Positions 44,874-53,710 of a stretch of DNA of 64,000 bases are shown piece after piece; within the stretch, counting starts at the first letter, position 1; each line of letters starts with the position of its first letter. Made by a program: the position numbers and the translations under genes. The stretch covers positions 310,001-374,000 of the forward strand of contig CAWIVY010000010.1 of the NCBI GenBank assembly GCA_963839615.1. The letters are read 5' to 3'. The notes beneath the pieces are model-generated. The model was not told the origin of the DNA and did not search any database. It was given only the letters and a program-made list of their open reading frames with translations. The stretch is from DASQMT01 sp963839615. GTDB lineage: Bacteria > Actinomycetota > Thermoleophilia > Solirubrobacterales > Solirubrobacteraceae.

Positions 44874-45880
44874 AGTGCGGTCTTGAGCGCCCGCTCGAAC
44901 GCGTCGAGGCCGAACGAGCCCTCGAGCCGCGCGGTGATCTTCCCGTCCTTGCCGACCACGAACAGCCACGGCTCGCTCGGCAGGTGGAACTCCTGCAGTG
45001 GCTCGCGCAGGCCCTTGTTCGGGTCGTTGTCCGCGTAGACCTCCTGGTGGATGAAGTCGACGTCGTCGCCATAGCGCGCGCGCAGTTGCAGCGCCACGTC
45101 GACGACCGGGCCGCAGACGCGCGACTGGCACAGTTGCGGCGTCGCGAACAGGAGCGCGACGGGCTTCGTGCCGACCAGCTTGGAGAAGTCGCCGTGCATG
45201 TCGCTCGTCGGGCGCCGCGTGTCGATCGCCTCGGCGTCGCCCCCCGCGGACGCGACCGTGTCGGTCTGGACCTTCGGCGCCGGCTCGCCGACGTCGGGCA
45301 CCTTGTCGCGCGCGGCGCTCACGACCTTGATCTCCGTCGGAGCTGCGACCGGCTTGCCGCCGACGAGCGTCACGGCCAGAACGGAGTAGGAGCCCGGCTT
45401 GCCGAGCGGGACCTGCGCGGAGTAGACGGCGGCGAACGGGTCGGCCTCCGTCGCGGCCTGCTGCGAGCGGTAGGGCGGATCGGTCACGAGCACGTCGGCG
45501 GGCGCCACGTATGGGCCCTTCGCCGGCAGATCCGGCGAGCGGGCGACGTAGACCGCCGTCTTGCCGTAGACGAAGCCGGCGTCCTGGTCGATCACGCCGA
45601 ACGCGACGCGGTCCTCGCGGCCGGCGACGAAGACCGAGCCGGCGAGCCCGAGCTCGGTGCCGCCGCCGCCGATCTCGTCGGCGAGCGCCTGGAGCGTCTT
45701 GCCGTCGGTCGCCGGGAACTCCGAGGGCTGCGGGTCGCGCGCCGCGCGCACCTTCTCCTGGAGGCCGCTCGGGACCTGCGCGACCGGGTCCGCGGGAGCT
45801 GCCTCGGAGCCGCCGTCACCACCGCAGCCCGCGGCGAGCGCCAGGGCGATGGGCAGCGCGGTCAGCCATCCCCGCCGCAT
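44870..45880 (-). CDS. Lipoprotein with thioredoxin-like C-terminal domain
   Basis: A 336-residue exported lipoprotein. MRRGWLTALPIALALAAGCG gives the lipobox Cys at 19. Residues ~45-195 look like a beta-sandwich carrying LGLAGSVFVAGREDRVAFGV. Residues ~225-336 form a thioredoxin-like fold with CQSRVCGPV (Cx4C) after LLFATP and a typical end HLPSEPWLFVVGKDGKI. The Cx4C replaces the usual CxxC, so it may act in copper or thiol handling rather than as a classical reductase. It is 2 bp from the FNR gene and overlaps the membrane-protein gene. Confidence 0.82.
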   Translation of the reverse strand: MRRGWLTALPIALALAAGCGGDGGSEAAPADPVAQVPSGLQEKVRAARDPQPSEFPATDGKTLQALADEIGGGGTELGLAGSVFVAGREDRVAFGVIDQDAGFVYGKTAVYVARSPDLPAKGPYVAPADVLVTDPPYRSQQAATEADPFAAVYSAQVPLGKPGSYSVLAVTLVGGKPVAAPTEIKVVSAARDKVPDVGEPAPKVQTDTVASAGGDAEAIDTRRPTSDMHGDFSKLVGTKPVALLFATPQLCQSRVCGPVVDVALQLRARYGDDVDFIHQEVYADNDPNKGLREPLQEFHLPSEPWLFVVGKDGKITARLEGSFGLDAFERALKTAL

Positions 45881-45882
45881 CC

Positions 45883-46911
45883 TTACGGCTGCCCGGCCAC
45901 GGCGCCCGGGACGCCGGTATTGGTCGAGTAGGCGGGTTGGATCTTCGTCTCCGGACGGATGTGGTGGACTGCCTGCGCGACCGCGATCGCGGCCTCGGCG
46001 AAGCCCGTCGCGATCAGCTTGAGCTTGCCGTCGAAGATCGTGATGTCGCCGCAGGCCCAGACGCGGTCGAGGTTCGTGCGCATCAGCGGGTCGACCTTCA
46101 AGGCGTTCTTCTCGATCTCGAAGCCCCATTCCTTGAGCGGCCCGAGCTTCGTCACGAAACCGAGCTGCAGCAGCACCGCGTCGCACTCGAGCCGGTGGAC
46201 GGACTCGTCGCTCGCGTGGTGCAGCTCGACGGCCTCGATCCTGCCGTTGCCCTCGACCTGGCGGATCACGTACGGGACCTTGAGGTCGACCCGGCCGGCC
46301 TCGACGTGACCCATGACCTCCGCGATCGTCGCCTCGTGGGCGCGGAAGCCGTCGCGGCGGTGCACGAGCGTCACCTCGGAGGCGGTCTCGAGCAGGTTCA
46401 CGACCCAGTCGAACGCGGAGTCGCCGCCGCCGACGATCAGCACCCGCTTGCCCGCGAACTCGCGCTTGTCGCCGACGAGGTAATGCGCGCCGCGGCCCTC
46501 CCACGGCGCCATGTCGACGTCCGACACCGGTAGGCGCTTGGGCTCGAACGCGCCGTGGCCGCCGGCGACGATCACGGTGCGCGAGCGCAGCTCGCCGGCG
46601 TTCGTGTGCAGCACGATGTCGTCGCCGTCGTACTCGATCCGCTCGGCGGTGCACTCGAGGTGGACCGGGATGTCGAACTGGTCGATCGCCTGCTCGCGCA
46701 GCTTGTCGACGAGCTCGCGGGCGAGCACGCGCGGGTGGCCGGGCACGTCGAAGATCCACTTCTCCGGATACAGCGTCGTGCACTGGCCGCCGATCTCCGG
46801 CAGCGAGTCGATGATGCGGCAGCTCGCCTGGCGCATCCCGGCCCAGAACGCGGTCGCCAGCCCGACGGGCCCGGCGCCGATCACGGTGATGTCGACGGTC
46901 TCGGAGCTCAT
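45883..46911 (-). CDS. Thioredoxin-reductase-like ferredoxin/flavodoxin-NADP+ reductase
   Basis: A 342-residue FAD/NAD(P) flavoprotein. FAD motif ITVIGAGPVGLATAFWAGMR at the N-terminus, NAD(P) motif VLIVGGGDSAFDWVVNLLET near 153 and the second FAD motif WACGDITIFDGKLKLIATGF near 290. The CxxC of thioredoxin reductase is missing in the central domain, placing it with YumC-type FNRs. It overlaps hemQ by 4 bp, so it may supply electrons to a ferredoxin or enzyme of heme metabolism. Confidence 0.9.
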   Translation of the reverse strand: MSSETVDITVIGAGPVGLATAFWAGMRQASCRIIDSLPEIGGQCTTLYPEKWIFDVPGHPRVLARELVDKLREQAIDQFDIPVHLECTAERIEYDGDDIVLHTNAGELRSRTVIVAGGHGAFEPKRLPVSDVDMAPWEGRGAHYLVGDKREFAGKRVLIVGGGDSAFDWVVNLLETASEVTLVHRRDGFRAHEATIAEVMGHVEAGRVDLKVPYVIRQVEGNGRIEAVELHHASDESVHRLECDAVLLQLGFVTKLGPLKEWGFEIEKNALKVDPLMRTNLDRVWACGDITIFDGKLKLIATGFAEAAIAVAQAVHHIRPETKIQPAYSTNTGVPGAVAGQP

Positions 46912-47603
46912 GTGGCCGAGAGCGCCTCGGAGAGCGGGGTGCCGTCGAGCGCGCTGAGCGCGCGCTCGACGGAGGCGGACACGCAGGTGAACGTCGGCGT
47001 GTCGCGCTTGGTGTACGCGGATGCCTCGGTCGTGCGCAGGCGCTGGACGAGGTCGAGGAAGCGCGACGGGTCGTCGGCCTCGAACGCGACGACGAACTCC
47101 TGGTCGTCGAGCCCGAACGAGTACGACGTGTTGAGGTCGATGTCCGGATACTCGCGGCCCACGGTGATGTGCTGCTGCATGATCCTCCAGCGCTCGTCGG
47201 CCGGCTTGGCGTACCACTCGCGCGTCTTCACGAAGGGGTACACGAACAGGTAGCGGCCGTGCGCCGGGCGGACCTCCAGGCGCGACTCGTCGGAGTACTC
47301 CGACGGCTTGGTCATCGCGAGGTAGGAATAGGGCGTCGAGCACCACTTCATCAGCCCGCTCTGGGCGAGCACCACGTGGAACTCGTGGATCCGCTCCAGG
47401 TTCGTCGCCTGGGTGAGCAGCATCAGGTCGGTGTCGCCGCGCGTGCCGACGGTCGAGAACGCCCGCAGCAGGCGCTCGGCGGCGTAGTCCTCGCACGCGG
47501 CGAGGAACTCGCGCTTGTCGGCGCTGCGCTGCTCGTCGGAGAGCCGCCGCCATGCGGGGTCCACCTTGAGGAACGTGTACTTGACGAAGTGACGCGCTGG
47601 CAC
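46908..47603 (-). CDS. hemQ: Coproheme decarboxylase HemQ (chlorite dismutase family)
   Basis: A 231-residue HemQ, last enzyme of the coproporphyrin-dependent heme pathway, which turns coproheme into heme b. Probable catalytic Y122 and K126 lie in YLFVYPFVKTREWY and the proximal heme ligand H145 in IMQQHITVGREY. The Arg typical of true chlorite dismutases is not obvious. Start is the GTG at 47603, with TATCCT 7 nt upstream and no Shine-Dalgarno. It is first in a four-gene operon with FNR, a thioredoxin-like lipoprotein and a membrane protein. No other heme-pathway gene is in the window. Confidence 0.9.
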   Translation of the reverse strand: MPARHFVKYTFLKVDPAWRRLSDEQRSADKREFLAACEDYAAERLLRAFSTVGTRGDTDLMLLTQATNLERIHEFHVVLAQSGLMKWCSTPYSYLAMTKPSEYSDESRLEVRPAHGRYLFVYPFVKTREWYAKPADERWRIMQQHITVGREYPDIDLNTSYSFGLDDQEFVVAFEADDPSRFLDLVQRLRTTEASAYTKRDTPTFTCVSASVERALSALDGTPLSEALSAT

Positions 47604-47610
47604 CCCAGGA

Positions 47611-47616
47611 AGGATA
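47611..47616 (-). promoter_or_regulatory. -10 element for leaderless hemQ
   Basis: TATCCT on the minus strand ends 7 nt before the hemQ GTG. Confidence 0.45.
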
Positions 47617-47681
47617 CGAAGGCGGTTGTTAAGGACCGCAAGGGTGGGGATGCCCGAACCGGAGTCGTCAGTCCGTTCCTT

Positions 47682-47687
47682 TAAGCT
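47682..47687 (+). promoter_or_regulatory. -10 element for the GT4-YbhN fusion gene
   Basis: TAAGCT ends 9 nt before the ATG at 47697, again leaving almost no leader. Confidence 0.45.
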
Positions 47688-47696
47688 GCGCCGCGA

Positions 47697-50021
47697 ATGC
47701 GGGTCGGCCTCATTTCTCCATATTCGTGGACGTACCCCGGCGGGGTGCTTCGCCACATCGAGGCATTGGCCGGCGAATTGCTCGCGGCGGGCCACGAGGT
47801 GCGGGTGCTCGCGCCCTACGACCACGACGATCGCCGGACCGCCCTGCTGCACCGCGGAACCCGCCCGCAACGGCGTACTCCGCCGGAATGGCTGATCCCG
47901 CTCGGCGGCACGATCGGCTGGCCCGTCAACGGCGCGGTCTCGAACCTCGCGGGAACCCCCTCGGCGGTCGTGAAGCTGCGGCGTGAGCTGCGCGCCGGGC
48001 AGTTCGACGTCGTCCACGTGCACGAGCCCGTGGCGCCGACGATCGGCTGGGACACGCTCACGTCGGCCGACGTCCCGCTGGTCGGGACGTTCCATTGCTA
48101 TTCGGAGAGCGCGCCGCCGCATGCCATCGCCAACCTGATGGGCGCCCGGCGCAAGCTCAACCGGCTGACCGTGCGGATCGCCGTCTCCGACGCCGCCGCC
48201 TGGACCGGCCGGCGGTTCTACGGCGGCGAGTACCGCGTCGTGCCCAACGGCGTCACGGTGCCCGACGGCGGCGCCCCGCCCGCGCGCGTCCGCGCGCCCG
48301 GGGAGCCGCTGGAGATCGTCTTCGTCGGCCAGGCCCTCGACCGCAAGGGGCTCCCGATCCTGCTGCGCGCGTTCGAGGCGCTGCGCGGCCACGTGCCGGC
48401 GCGGCTGACGATCGTCGGCGCGTCGGAGTCCGAGGTCGCGCCGCTGCTGGTCGACCGCGCGGGCGTGACCGTGCTGGGCCGCGTATCCGATGCCGAGAAG
48501 CGCGCCGCGCTGGGGGCCGCGGACGTGCTGGCCGCGCCGTCGCTGGGCGGCGAGTCGTTCGGCATGGTCCTGACGGAGAGCTTCGCCGCCGGCACTCCGG
48601 TCGTCGCCTCGGACATCGCCGGCTACCGCGACGTCGTGCGCCACGGGGTCGACGGCCTGCTCGTGCCGCGCGGCGACGCCACGGTGCTCGCAGAGACGCT
48701 GCGCGACCTGGCGCTGGCGCCGCAGCGCAGCGCCGCCCTCGGCAGCGCCGCCCGCGTGAGCGCCGAGCGCTACGCCTGGCCCGAGGTTGCCGCGCGGATC
48801 GTCACCGCGTATGAGGACGCGTGCGCCGTTCCGCAGCCGGAGGGCGCCGCCGAGCGCGCCGCCGTCCGCGTCGGGCTGCGCTCCGCCGACCTCGGGCCGC
48901 GCCGGCCCGCGCGGCGGCTGCCGTCGCTCGAGCCCGCGCCGACGGCGGCGCGCCGTGCCGGCGTCCTGCTGCGCCGCGCCGCGCTGCCGGTCGCGGCGCT
49001 CGGCGCCGCCGGCGGCTCCTACTTTGCGCTGGACCGGATCGGACTCGATCGGGTCGGGCACACGCTCGTCACGTCGAGCCCGACGTGGGTCGTGGTCAGC
49101 CTGGCGCTGATGTGCGCCTCGATGATCTTCAGGGCCGTCTCCTGGCACGCGATCCTCAAGGCGGCGCTGCCGGAGTTCCACCCGCGCTTCACCGACGCGT
49201 GGCAGGGCACGGCGGTGGGCGTGCTGATGTCCGCGACGCTGCCCGCGCGCCTCGGCGAGCCGTCGCGCGCGCTGATCGTCGCGCGCCGGATCGGGCGCCC
49301 GCGCGAGGCGCTGCCCGTGGTGATCGGCACGCTCGTCTCGCAGACGCTGCTCAACGTGGTCGCGCTCATGATCCTGGGCGCCGTGATGTTCTCGACCGTC
49401 GGCCTCTTCGCGGGCCGCCAGCAGGCGCTGCTCTGGTACGCGCTGGCGCCGTTGGGGGTGCTCGCGCTGGTGCTCGTCGCGCCGGCGCTGGTCCGCTCGG
49501 GGCTGCCGCGGCGCTCGGCGCGCGTCGGCCGCTGGATGCGCCAGGCGCGCGCGGGAGCCGCGCGCGTGCGCCACGGCCTGATCGTCTTCCGCCGGCCGCG
49601 CATGGGCAGCGCGGCGGTGACGATGCAGTTCGCCGCGTGGGGTTTGCAGCTGGTCAGCTGCTACGTGCTGATGGTGGCGCTCGGGCTCGACCACCACGGC
49701 GCCGATCTCGGCGCTGCCGCGGCGGTGCTGTTCGCCGTCAACGTGAGCGCCGTGCTCCCCGTGACCCCGTCGAACGTCGGCGTCTTCCAGGCGGCGTGCA
49801 TGGCGGTCCTGATCGGCGCGTACGGGATCAGCGCGGCCGACGCGCTCGGCTACGGGATCATCCTGCAGGCCGTCGAGGTCGCCACGGCCGTCGTGCTCGG
49901 CGCGCCTGCGCTCGTGAAGGAGGGCCTGTCCTGGCGCGAGGTCCGGATGCGCGCCATGCACACCGCGCCCGTCGAGCTGTCGGCGGCGCCGCGCTCCGCG
50001 CGCGAGGCGGCGCGAGGGTAG
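47697..50021 (+). CDS. GT4 glycosyltransferase fused to a YbhN-like (UPF0104) flippase domain
   Basis: A 774-residue fusion. Residues 1-380 are a PimA-type retaining GT-B enzyme: SPYSWTYPGGVLRHIEALA at the acceptor end, the donor site FVGQALDRKGLPILLRAF, and the E-x7-E motif in ESFGMVLTESFAAGTPVVAS. After a Pro/Ala/Arg linker (~385-435), residues ~440-740 hold about seven or eight membrane helices of the lysylphosphatidylglycerol-synthase/YbhN family, with ATLPARLGEPSRALIVAR and LPVTPSNVGVFQAACMAVLI. A single protein that both glycosylates a lipid (perhaps phosphatidylinositol) and moves it across the membrane is an attractive inference. Confidence 0.88.
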   Translation: MRVGLISPYSWTYPGGVLRHIEALAGELLAAGHEVRVLAPYDHDDRRTALLHRGTRPQRRTPPEWLIPLGGTIGWPVNGAVSNLAGTPSAVVKLRRELRAGQFDVVHVHEPVAPTIGWDTLTSADVPLVGTFHCYSESAPPHAIANLMGARRKLNRLTVRIAVSDAAAWTGRRFYGGEYRVVPNGVTVPDGGAPPARVRAPGEPLEIVFVGQALDRKGLPILLRAFEALRGHVPARLTIVGASESEVAPLLVDRAGVTVLGRVSDAEKRAALGAADVLAAPSLGGESFGMVLTESFAAGTPVVASDIAGYRDVVRHGVDGLLVPRGDATVLAETLRDLALAPQRSAALGSAARVSAERYAWPEVAARIVTAYEDACAVPQPEGAAERAAVRVGLRSADLGPRRPARRLPSLEPAPTAARRAGVLLRRAALPVAALGAAGGSYFALDRIGLDRVGHTLVTSSPTWVVVSLALMCASMIFRAVSWHAILKAALPEFHPRFTDAWQGTAVGVLMSATLPARLGEPSRALIVARRIGRPREALPVVIGTLVSQTLLNVVALMILGAVMFSTVGLFAGRQQALLWYALAPLGVLALVLVAPALVRSGLPRRSARVGRWMRQARAGAARVRHGLIVFRRPRMGSAAVTMQFAAWGLQLVSCYVLMVALGLDHHGADLGAAAAVLFAVNVSAVLPVTPSNVGVFQAACMAVLIGAYGISAADALGYGIILQAVEVATAVVLGAPALVKEGLSWREVRMRAMHTAPVELSAAPRSAREAARG

Positions 50022-50029
50022 CCGGCGCC

Positions 50030-50332
50030 GTGGCGCGCGGCGCGGTCCTGTTCGGGCTCGTCGCGTTCTTCTTCTGCGCGAGCGCGCAGACGTTCGACCA
50101 GCCGCGCCCCCAGGGGGCCGAGATCGCGCGCCAGCAGGCCCTGCCCGCACGCGGGCCGATGCCGCCGTTCGGAGGCCTGGTCGCGGCGGCGCGCCCGGCG
50201 CCGCGCGGTTGCCCGCGCGAGACGCTCGCGCGGTTCAGCGCGTTCGAGGCCTGGGTCCGGGAGCTGCCGCTCGGAGACTTCCTCGCCGGCCTGGCGATCG
50301 GGGAGTTCATCGGCAGCTGCTCGCCCGTGTGA
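50030..50332 (+). CDS. Small putative secreted protein
   Basis: A 100-residue frame starting at a GTG 8 bp after the fusion gene. Hydrophobic start (ARGAVLFGLVAFFFCASAQT) could be a signal peptide or anchor; the rest is a compact region with two Cys (GCPRETLARF and GSCSPV) and GDFLAGLAIGEFIG. No family recognised. Codon bias fits a real gene. It is bounded downstream by the large inverted-repeat element. Confidence 0.5.
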   Translation: MARGAVLFGLVAFFFCASAQTFDQPRPQGAEIARQQALPARGPMPPFGGLVAAARPAPRGCPRETLARFSAFEAWVRELPLGDFLAGLAIGEFIGSCSPV

Positions 50333-50339
50333 GGGCCCT

Positions 50340-50607
50340 GGCGTCTACGTCAACTGCGGCATTTAGGGAGTGAGGTCCGGCGTGCGTGCGGTGCAAAACG
50401 TTGCATTCCGTCCGGGCCGGCGAGCGGGTGCGACGTTCTGCACCGCATAGGAGGCATAACGTCGCACTCCAGCGCCCGCGAGCCCGCGATGCGACGTTAT
50501 CCGCGCATAGGCCGGAGAACGTCGCATCGCACCGCGTTGAACCGGCCGATGCGACCTTATCGGCCCTCCGGACCCACTCCCTCAATGCCGCCGTTGACGT
50601 AAACGCC
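50340..50607. repeat. Nested inverted-repeat element with 40-bp terminal arms
   Basis: The ends form a near-perfect inverted repeat: 50340-50380 against 50568-50607, about 37 of 41 positions matching with one gap. Inside are two perfect hairpins, 50428-50467 (GTGCGACGTT/AACGTCGCAC) and 50488-50528 (GATGCGACGTT/AACGTCGCATC), both with CATAGG in the loop. Degraded relatives flank them (TGCAAAACGTTGCA near 50392 and GATGCGACCTTAT near 50549). It fills the whole 302-bp gap and encodes no protein I can support. Confidence 0.85.
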
Positions 50608-50634
50608 GGCGCCAACGAGGCGACACGAGGGAGC

Positions 50635-53457
50635 TCAGGCCGCGACGCCCTCCCGCGCGAACGCGGCCGTCAGCTCGGCGCGCGAGCGCACGCCGTACTT
50701 CGCGTAGACGCGCGAGAGGTGGTGCTCGACGGTCTTCTCGCTGAGGAACAGCGCCGCGGCGACCTGCTTGTTCGGGCGGCCCTCGGCAACGAGGCGGGCG
50801 ACGTCGAGCTCGCGCGCGGTCAGCGAGCGCGGTCCGTCGCCGCCGACGGCGCGGCGGCCCTCGACGGAGACGCGCGAGCCCAGGCGGCGCAGCTCGCGGG
50901 CGGCGGCGTCGCGCCAGTGCATCGCGCCACCGCGTGCGGCGTCGACGGTCACGGCGCGCAGCACGGCCACGGCCTCGGTGCGGTCGCCGGTAGCTGCGAG
51001 TGCGCGGCCGGCGAGGAGTCGCGCGGCAAGCTCGTCGCGGCGGGCGCCGATGCGCCCCGCGGCCTCGGCGGCAGCCATCGCGACGCGCCCGGCCTCGGCC
51101 GCCTTGCCGCCCGCGAGCAGCAGCTCGGCGCGCGCGCACTCCGCGCGGACCGCGCCCGCGGGCAGCGCCATCGCCTTGGCATGGCGCGCCAGCTCGGCCG
51201 CCCACTCGCGCGCCTCGTCGATCCGCTCGGTCGCCAGCGCGGCGCGCACGAGCACGAGCAGCAGCCAGGTGCGCCACGTCTCGTCGACGCCCTCGAGCAT
51301 CGGGCCGCCCGCCGCGGTCATCTCGCGGATGCAGCGCTCGGGGTCCTGCTCGTCGTGGATCGCCGCGGCGGCGCAGCGGCCCGTGCGCGTGAAGGCGCTC
51401 GGCTCGAGCTCGTCGAGCAGCTCGAGCGACTCGGTCGCGGCGCGCTCGGCCTCGGAGCCCTCGCCGCGGTCGTGGTGGAGGATCGCCTTCGTCCAGAGCG
51501 CGGCGTGGAGCATGCTGTTCACGCCCTGCAGGCGCGCGCCCTCCTCGGCGACCTCGACGTCGGCGAGCGCCTCGGCGATGTTCAGGCGCTGGCGCTGGAG
51601 CTGTGCCCGCGTGATCGCGAGCCGGCCGAGCATGCCGTCCTGGCGCGTGGCGCGCGCGACCGAGAGCGCGCGGTCGAGCGTCGCGTAGCCGTCCTCGAAG
51701 CGCTCGCCGAGCAGCGCCGCCGTGGCGACGTGGATCGCGCCCTTCAGCCCGGCGGCGATCGCCGGGTCCTCGATCCGCGCGAGGCGGTCGATCGCGCGGT
51801 CGAGCAACGTCGCGGCGGCATCGGCGTCGCCGGTGCGCTGGGCCCCGAGCGCGCCGAGGCTCTCGGCGCCGGCGCGCAGCGCGTCCTGGCCCTCGGCGTC
51901 GTTGACGGCGCGGGAGCCCCAGTCGCGCATCGCGGCCGCGTCGCCCGCGTAGTAGCCGGCGGCGGCCATCTCGAGCGCGAGCGCGGCGCGGCCCTCGGGC
52001 GGCGCGTCCTCGAGCGCGGCCAGCAGCCGCCTGCGCGCGTCGCCGTGGCGGCCGAGCTGGTGCTCCACGCCGGCGGTCTGGGCGACGATGGCGAGCCGCT
52101 CCGGGGTGCGCTCGGAGGGGAGGAGCGCGAGCACGTCCAGCAGCGCGTCGCGGCTCTCGTTGAGCCGGCCGGCGTTGGCGAGCGACAGCGCCATCGGGCC
52201 CAGCAGGCCCGCGCGGCGTGCGCGCTCGGCGTGCGGCAGCAGCCGCGCGCCGGCCGCGTACCAGCGTGCGGACGTCGCCGGCGCGGTGCCTGCGGCCGCG
52301 GCGCCGGCCTCGGCGAGCAGCGCGACCGCGCTCTCGTCGCCCGGGCGGGCGCACTTCTCGACATGGAACGCCCGCACTGAGGCGCCGGCCCCGCGCGCGC
52401 TCAGGGCGCCGGCGACGCGCTCGTGGGCGGCGAGCCGCCAGGCCGGCGGGGCCGCGTCGTAGACCGCGCGGCGCAGCAGCGGGTGGCGGAAGCGGAAGCC
52501 GCGGCCGGCGCCCGTGGCGACCACGAGGTCGGCGGCGACGAGCCGGTCGAGCGGCCCGTACGCGTCGGCGGCGTCGAGGCCGGCCGCGGCGGCGGCGAGC
52601 TCGGGATCGAACGGGTCGCCGGCGACCGCGGCGCCGTCGAGCAGTGCGCGCGAGGCGGGCGGCATCGCGCCGACCTCGAGCTGGACGGCGGCGAGCAGCG
52701 TCGGCGGGAGGGCGTCGCCCGGGTCGCCGGCGACGCGCGCCAGCTCCTGGAGGAAGAGCGGGTTGCCGGCCGCCTCGCGCGCCAGGCGCTCGCGCACCGC
52801 GGCGTCGGGGACGTGGCCGATCAGCTCGATCGAGGCGGCATGGGGGAGGGGAGAGAGGGAGATCAGGCGGCTGGCGGAAGCGGCGCGCGTCGCGTGCAGG
52901 ATGCGCGGTGCGGGGTCGGCGGGCCGCAGCGCGAACGCGAGCAGGTGGGGAGCGCGCGCGGGACGTCGCAGGAGGTGGAGCACCAGCTCGATCGACGCGT
53001 CATCGGCCCAGTGCAGGTCGTCGAGCAGCAGCGCGACGGGACGCTCGCGGCCGAGCATCTCGATCAGGGCGCGCAGCGCGCGGTGGCTGCGGTAGCGCTC
53101 GCCGGCGCCGGAGGGCGGCGCTGCGCACAAGGCGGCGGCGGAGGGGAGCGCCGCGGCCAGGTCGGCGCCGACGGACTCGATCCGGCGCGGGTGCAGCGTC
53201 GCGACGTGGTCGTCGAGCGCGTCGATCACGAGCCCGAACGGCACGTCGCGCTCGTGCTCGGCTGCGCGCCCGTCGAGCACCAGCATGCCGGCGGCCTCCG
53301 CGCGCGCCGCCGTGGCGCCGAGCAGCGCGCTCTTCCCGATCCCGGTCTCGCCGAGGATCGCCAGCACGCGGCTCTCGCCGCGCCCGACGGCGTCGATCGC
53401 AGCGTCGACCGAGGCGAGCTCCTGCTCGCGGCCGACGAGCATCTCGGGCGCGCTCAT
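50635..53457 (-). CDS. LuxR-family AAA/TPR (LAL-type) transcriptional regulator
   Basis: A 940-residue large LuxR regulator. Walker A GETGIGKSALL is near residue 38 and Walker B LLLDDLHWADD near 148. Residues ~400-840 are helical TPR-like repeats. The C-terminal LuxR helix-turn-helix is LTARELDVARLVAEGRPNKQ with LSEKTVEHHLSRVYAKYGVR. Such proteins sense inducers through the repeat region and bind DNA when ATP-bound. Its ATG overlaps a 70-residue gene (ATGA). It may bind near the repeat-rich gap downstream, but its targets are unknown. Confidence 0.9.
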   Translation of the reverse strand: MSAPEMLVGREQELASVDAAIDAVGRGESRVLAILGETGIGKSALLGATAARAEAAGMLVLDGRAAEHERDVPFGLVIDALDDHVATLHPRRIESVGADLAAALPSAAALCAAPPSGAGERYRSHRALRALIEMLGRERPVALLLDDLHWADDASIELVLHLLRRPARAPHLLAFALRPADPAPRILHATRAASASRLISLSPLPHAASIELIGHVPDAAVRERLAREAAGNPLFLQELARVAGDPGDALPPTLLAAVQLEVGAMPPASRALLDGAAVAGDPFDPELAAAAAGLDAADAYGPLDRLVAADLVVATGAGRGFRFRHPLLRRAVYDAAPPAWRLAAHERVAGALSARGAGASVRAFHVEKCARPGDESAVALLAEAGAAAAGTAPATSARWYAAGARLLPHAERARRAGLLGPMALSLANAGRLNESRDALLDVLALLPSERTPERLAIVAQTAGVEHQLGRHGDARRRLLAALEDAPPEGRAALALEMAAAGYYAGDAAAMRDWGSRAVNDAEGQDALRAGAESLGALGAQRTGDADAAATLLDRAIDRLARIEDPAIAAGLKGAIHVATAALLGERFEDGYATLDRALSVARATRQDGMLGRLAITRAQLQRQRLNIAEALADVEVAEEGARLQGVNSMLHAALWTKAILHHDRGEGSEAERAATESLELLDELEPSAFTRTGRCAAAAIHDEQDPERCIREMTAAGGPMLEGVDETWRTWLLLVLVRAALATERIDEAREWAAELARHAKAMALPAGAVRAECARAELLLAGGKAAEAGRVAMAAAEAAGRIGARRDELAARLLAGRALAATGDRTEAVAVLRAVTVDAARGGAMHWRDAAARELRRLGSRVSVEGRRAVGGDGPRSLTARELDVARLVAEGRPNKQVAAALFLSEKTVEHHLSRVYAKYGVRSRAELTAAFAREGVAA

Positions 53458-53666
53458 AGGGTGGACTGGGCGCTCGTCGCGTTCGCGGCGAGCAGCCCCT
53501 CGATGGTCGCGACGAGTCCGAGCCAGCCGGAGAAGTCGGTGTTCGAGCCATCTGCCGCGATCACGCGCCCGGTCAGGGCGTCGTCCGCGACCTGCAGTTC
53601 CAGTTTGAGATCGAGCTTTCGGTGTTCCACGAATCGGAGCATCCAAGCTGCCGGTGCCCCTGTCAT
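53454..53666 (-). CDS. Small conserved protein coupled to a LuxR regulator
   Basis: A 70-residue protein, WMLRFVEHRKLDLKLELQVA then DDALTGRVIAADGSNTDFSGWLGL, apparently a small mixed alpha/beta fold. No family name recognised. The ATG at 53666 lacks a Shine-Dalgarno and another ATG lies 8 codons in. Stop and regulator start overlap by ATGA, so the product is made with the regulator and may be its ligand-sensing or antagonist partner (inference). Confidence 0.65.
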   Translation of the reverse strand: MTGAPAAWMLRFVEHRKLDLKLELQVADDALTGRVIAADGSNTDFSGWLGLVATIEGLLAANATSAQSTL

Positions 53667-53710
53667 TGGTGTTATCCCTAGTCCTTCACCCCAAGGTTTC
53701 GCCTAGGGGG

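Noticed and set aside
46908..50150. A very long N-terminal extension of HemQ
   Set aside because: The upstream part is antisense to the GT4-YbhN gene; HemQ homology begins at the GTG at 47603.
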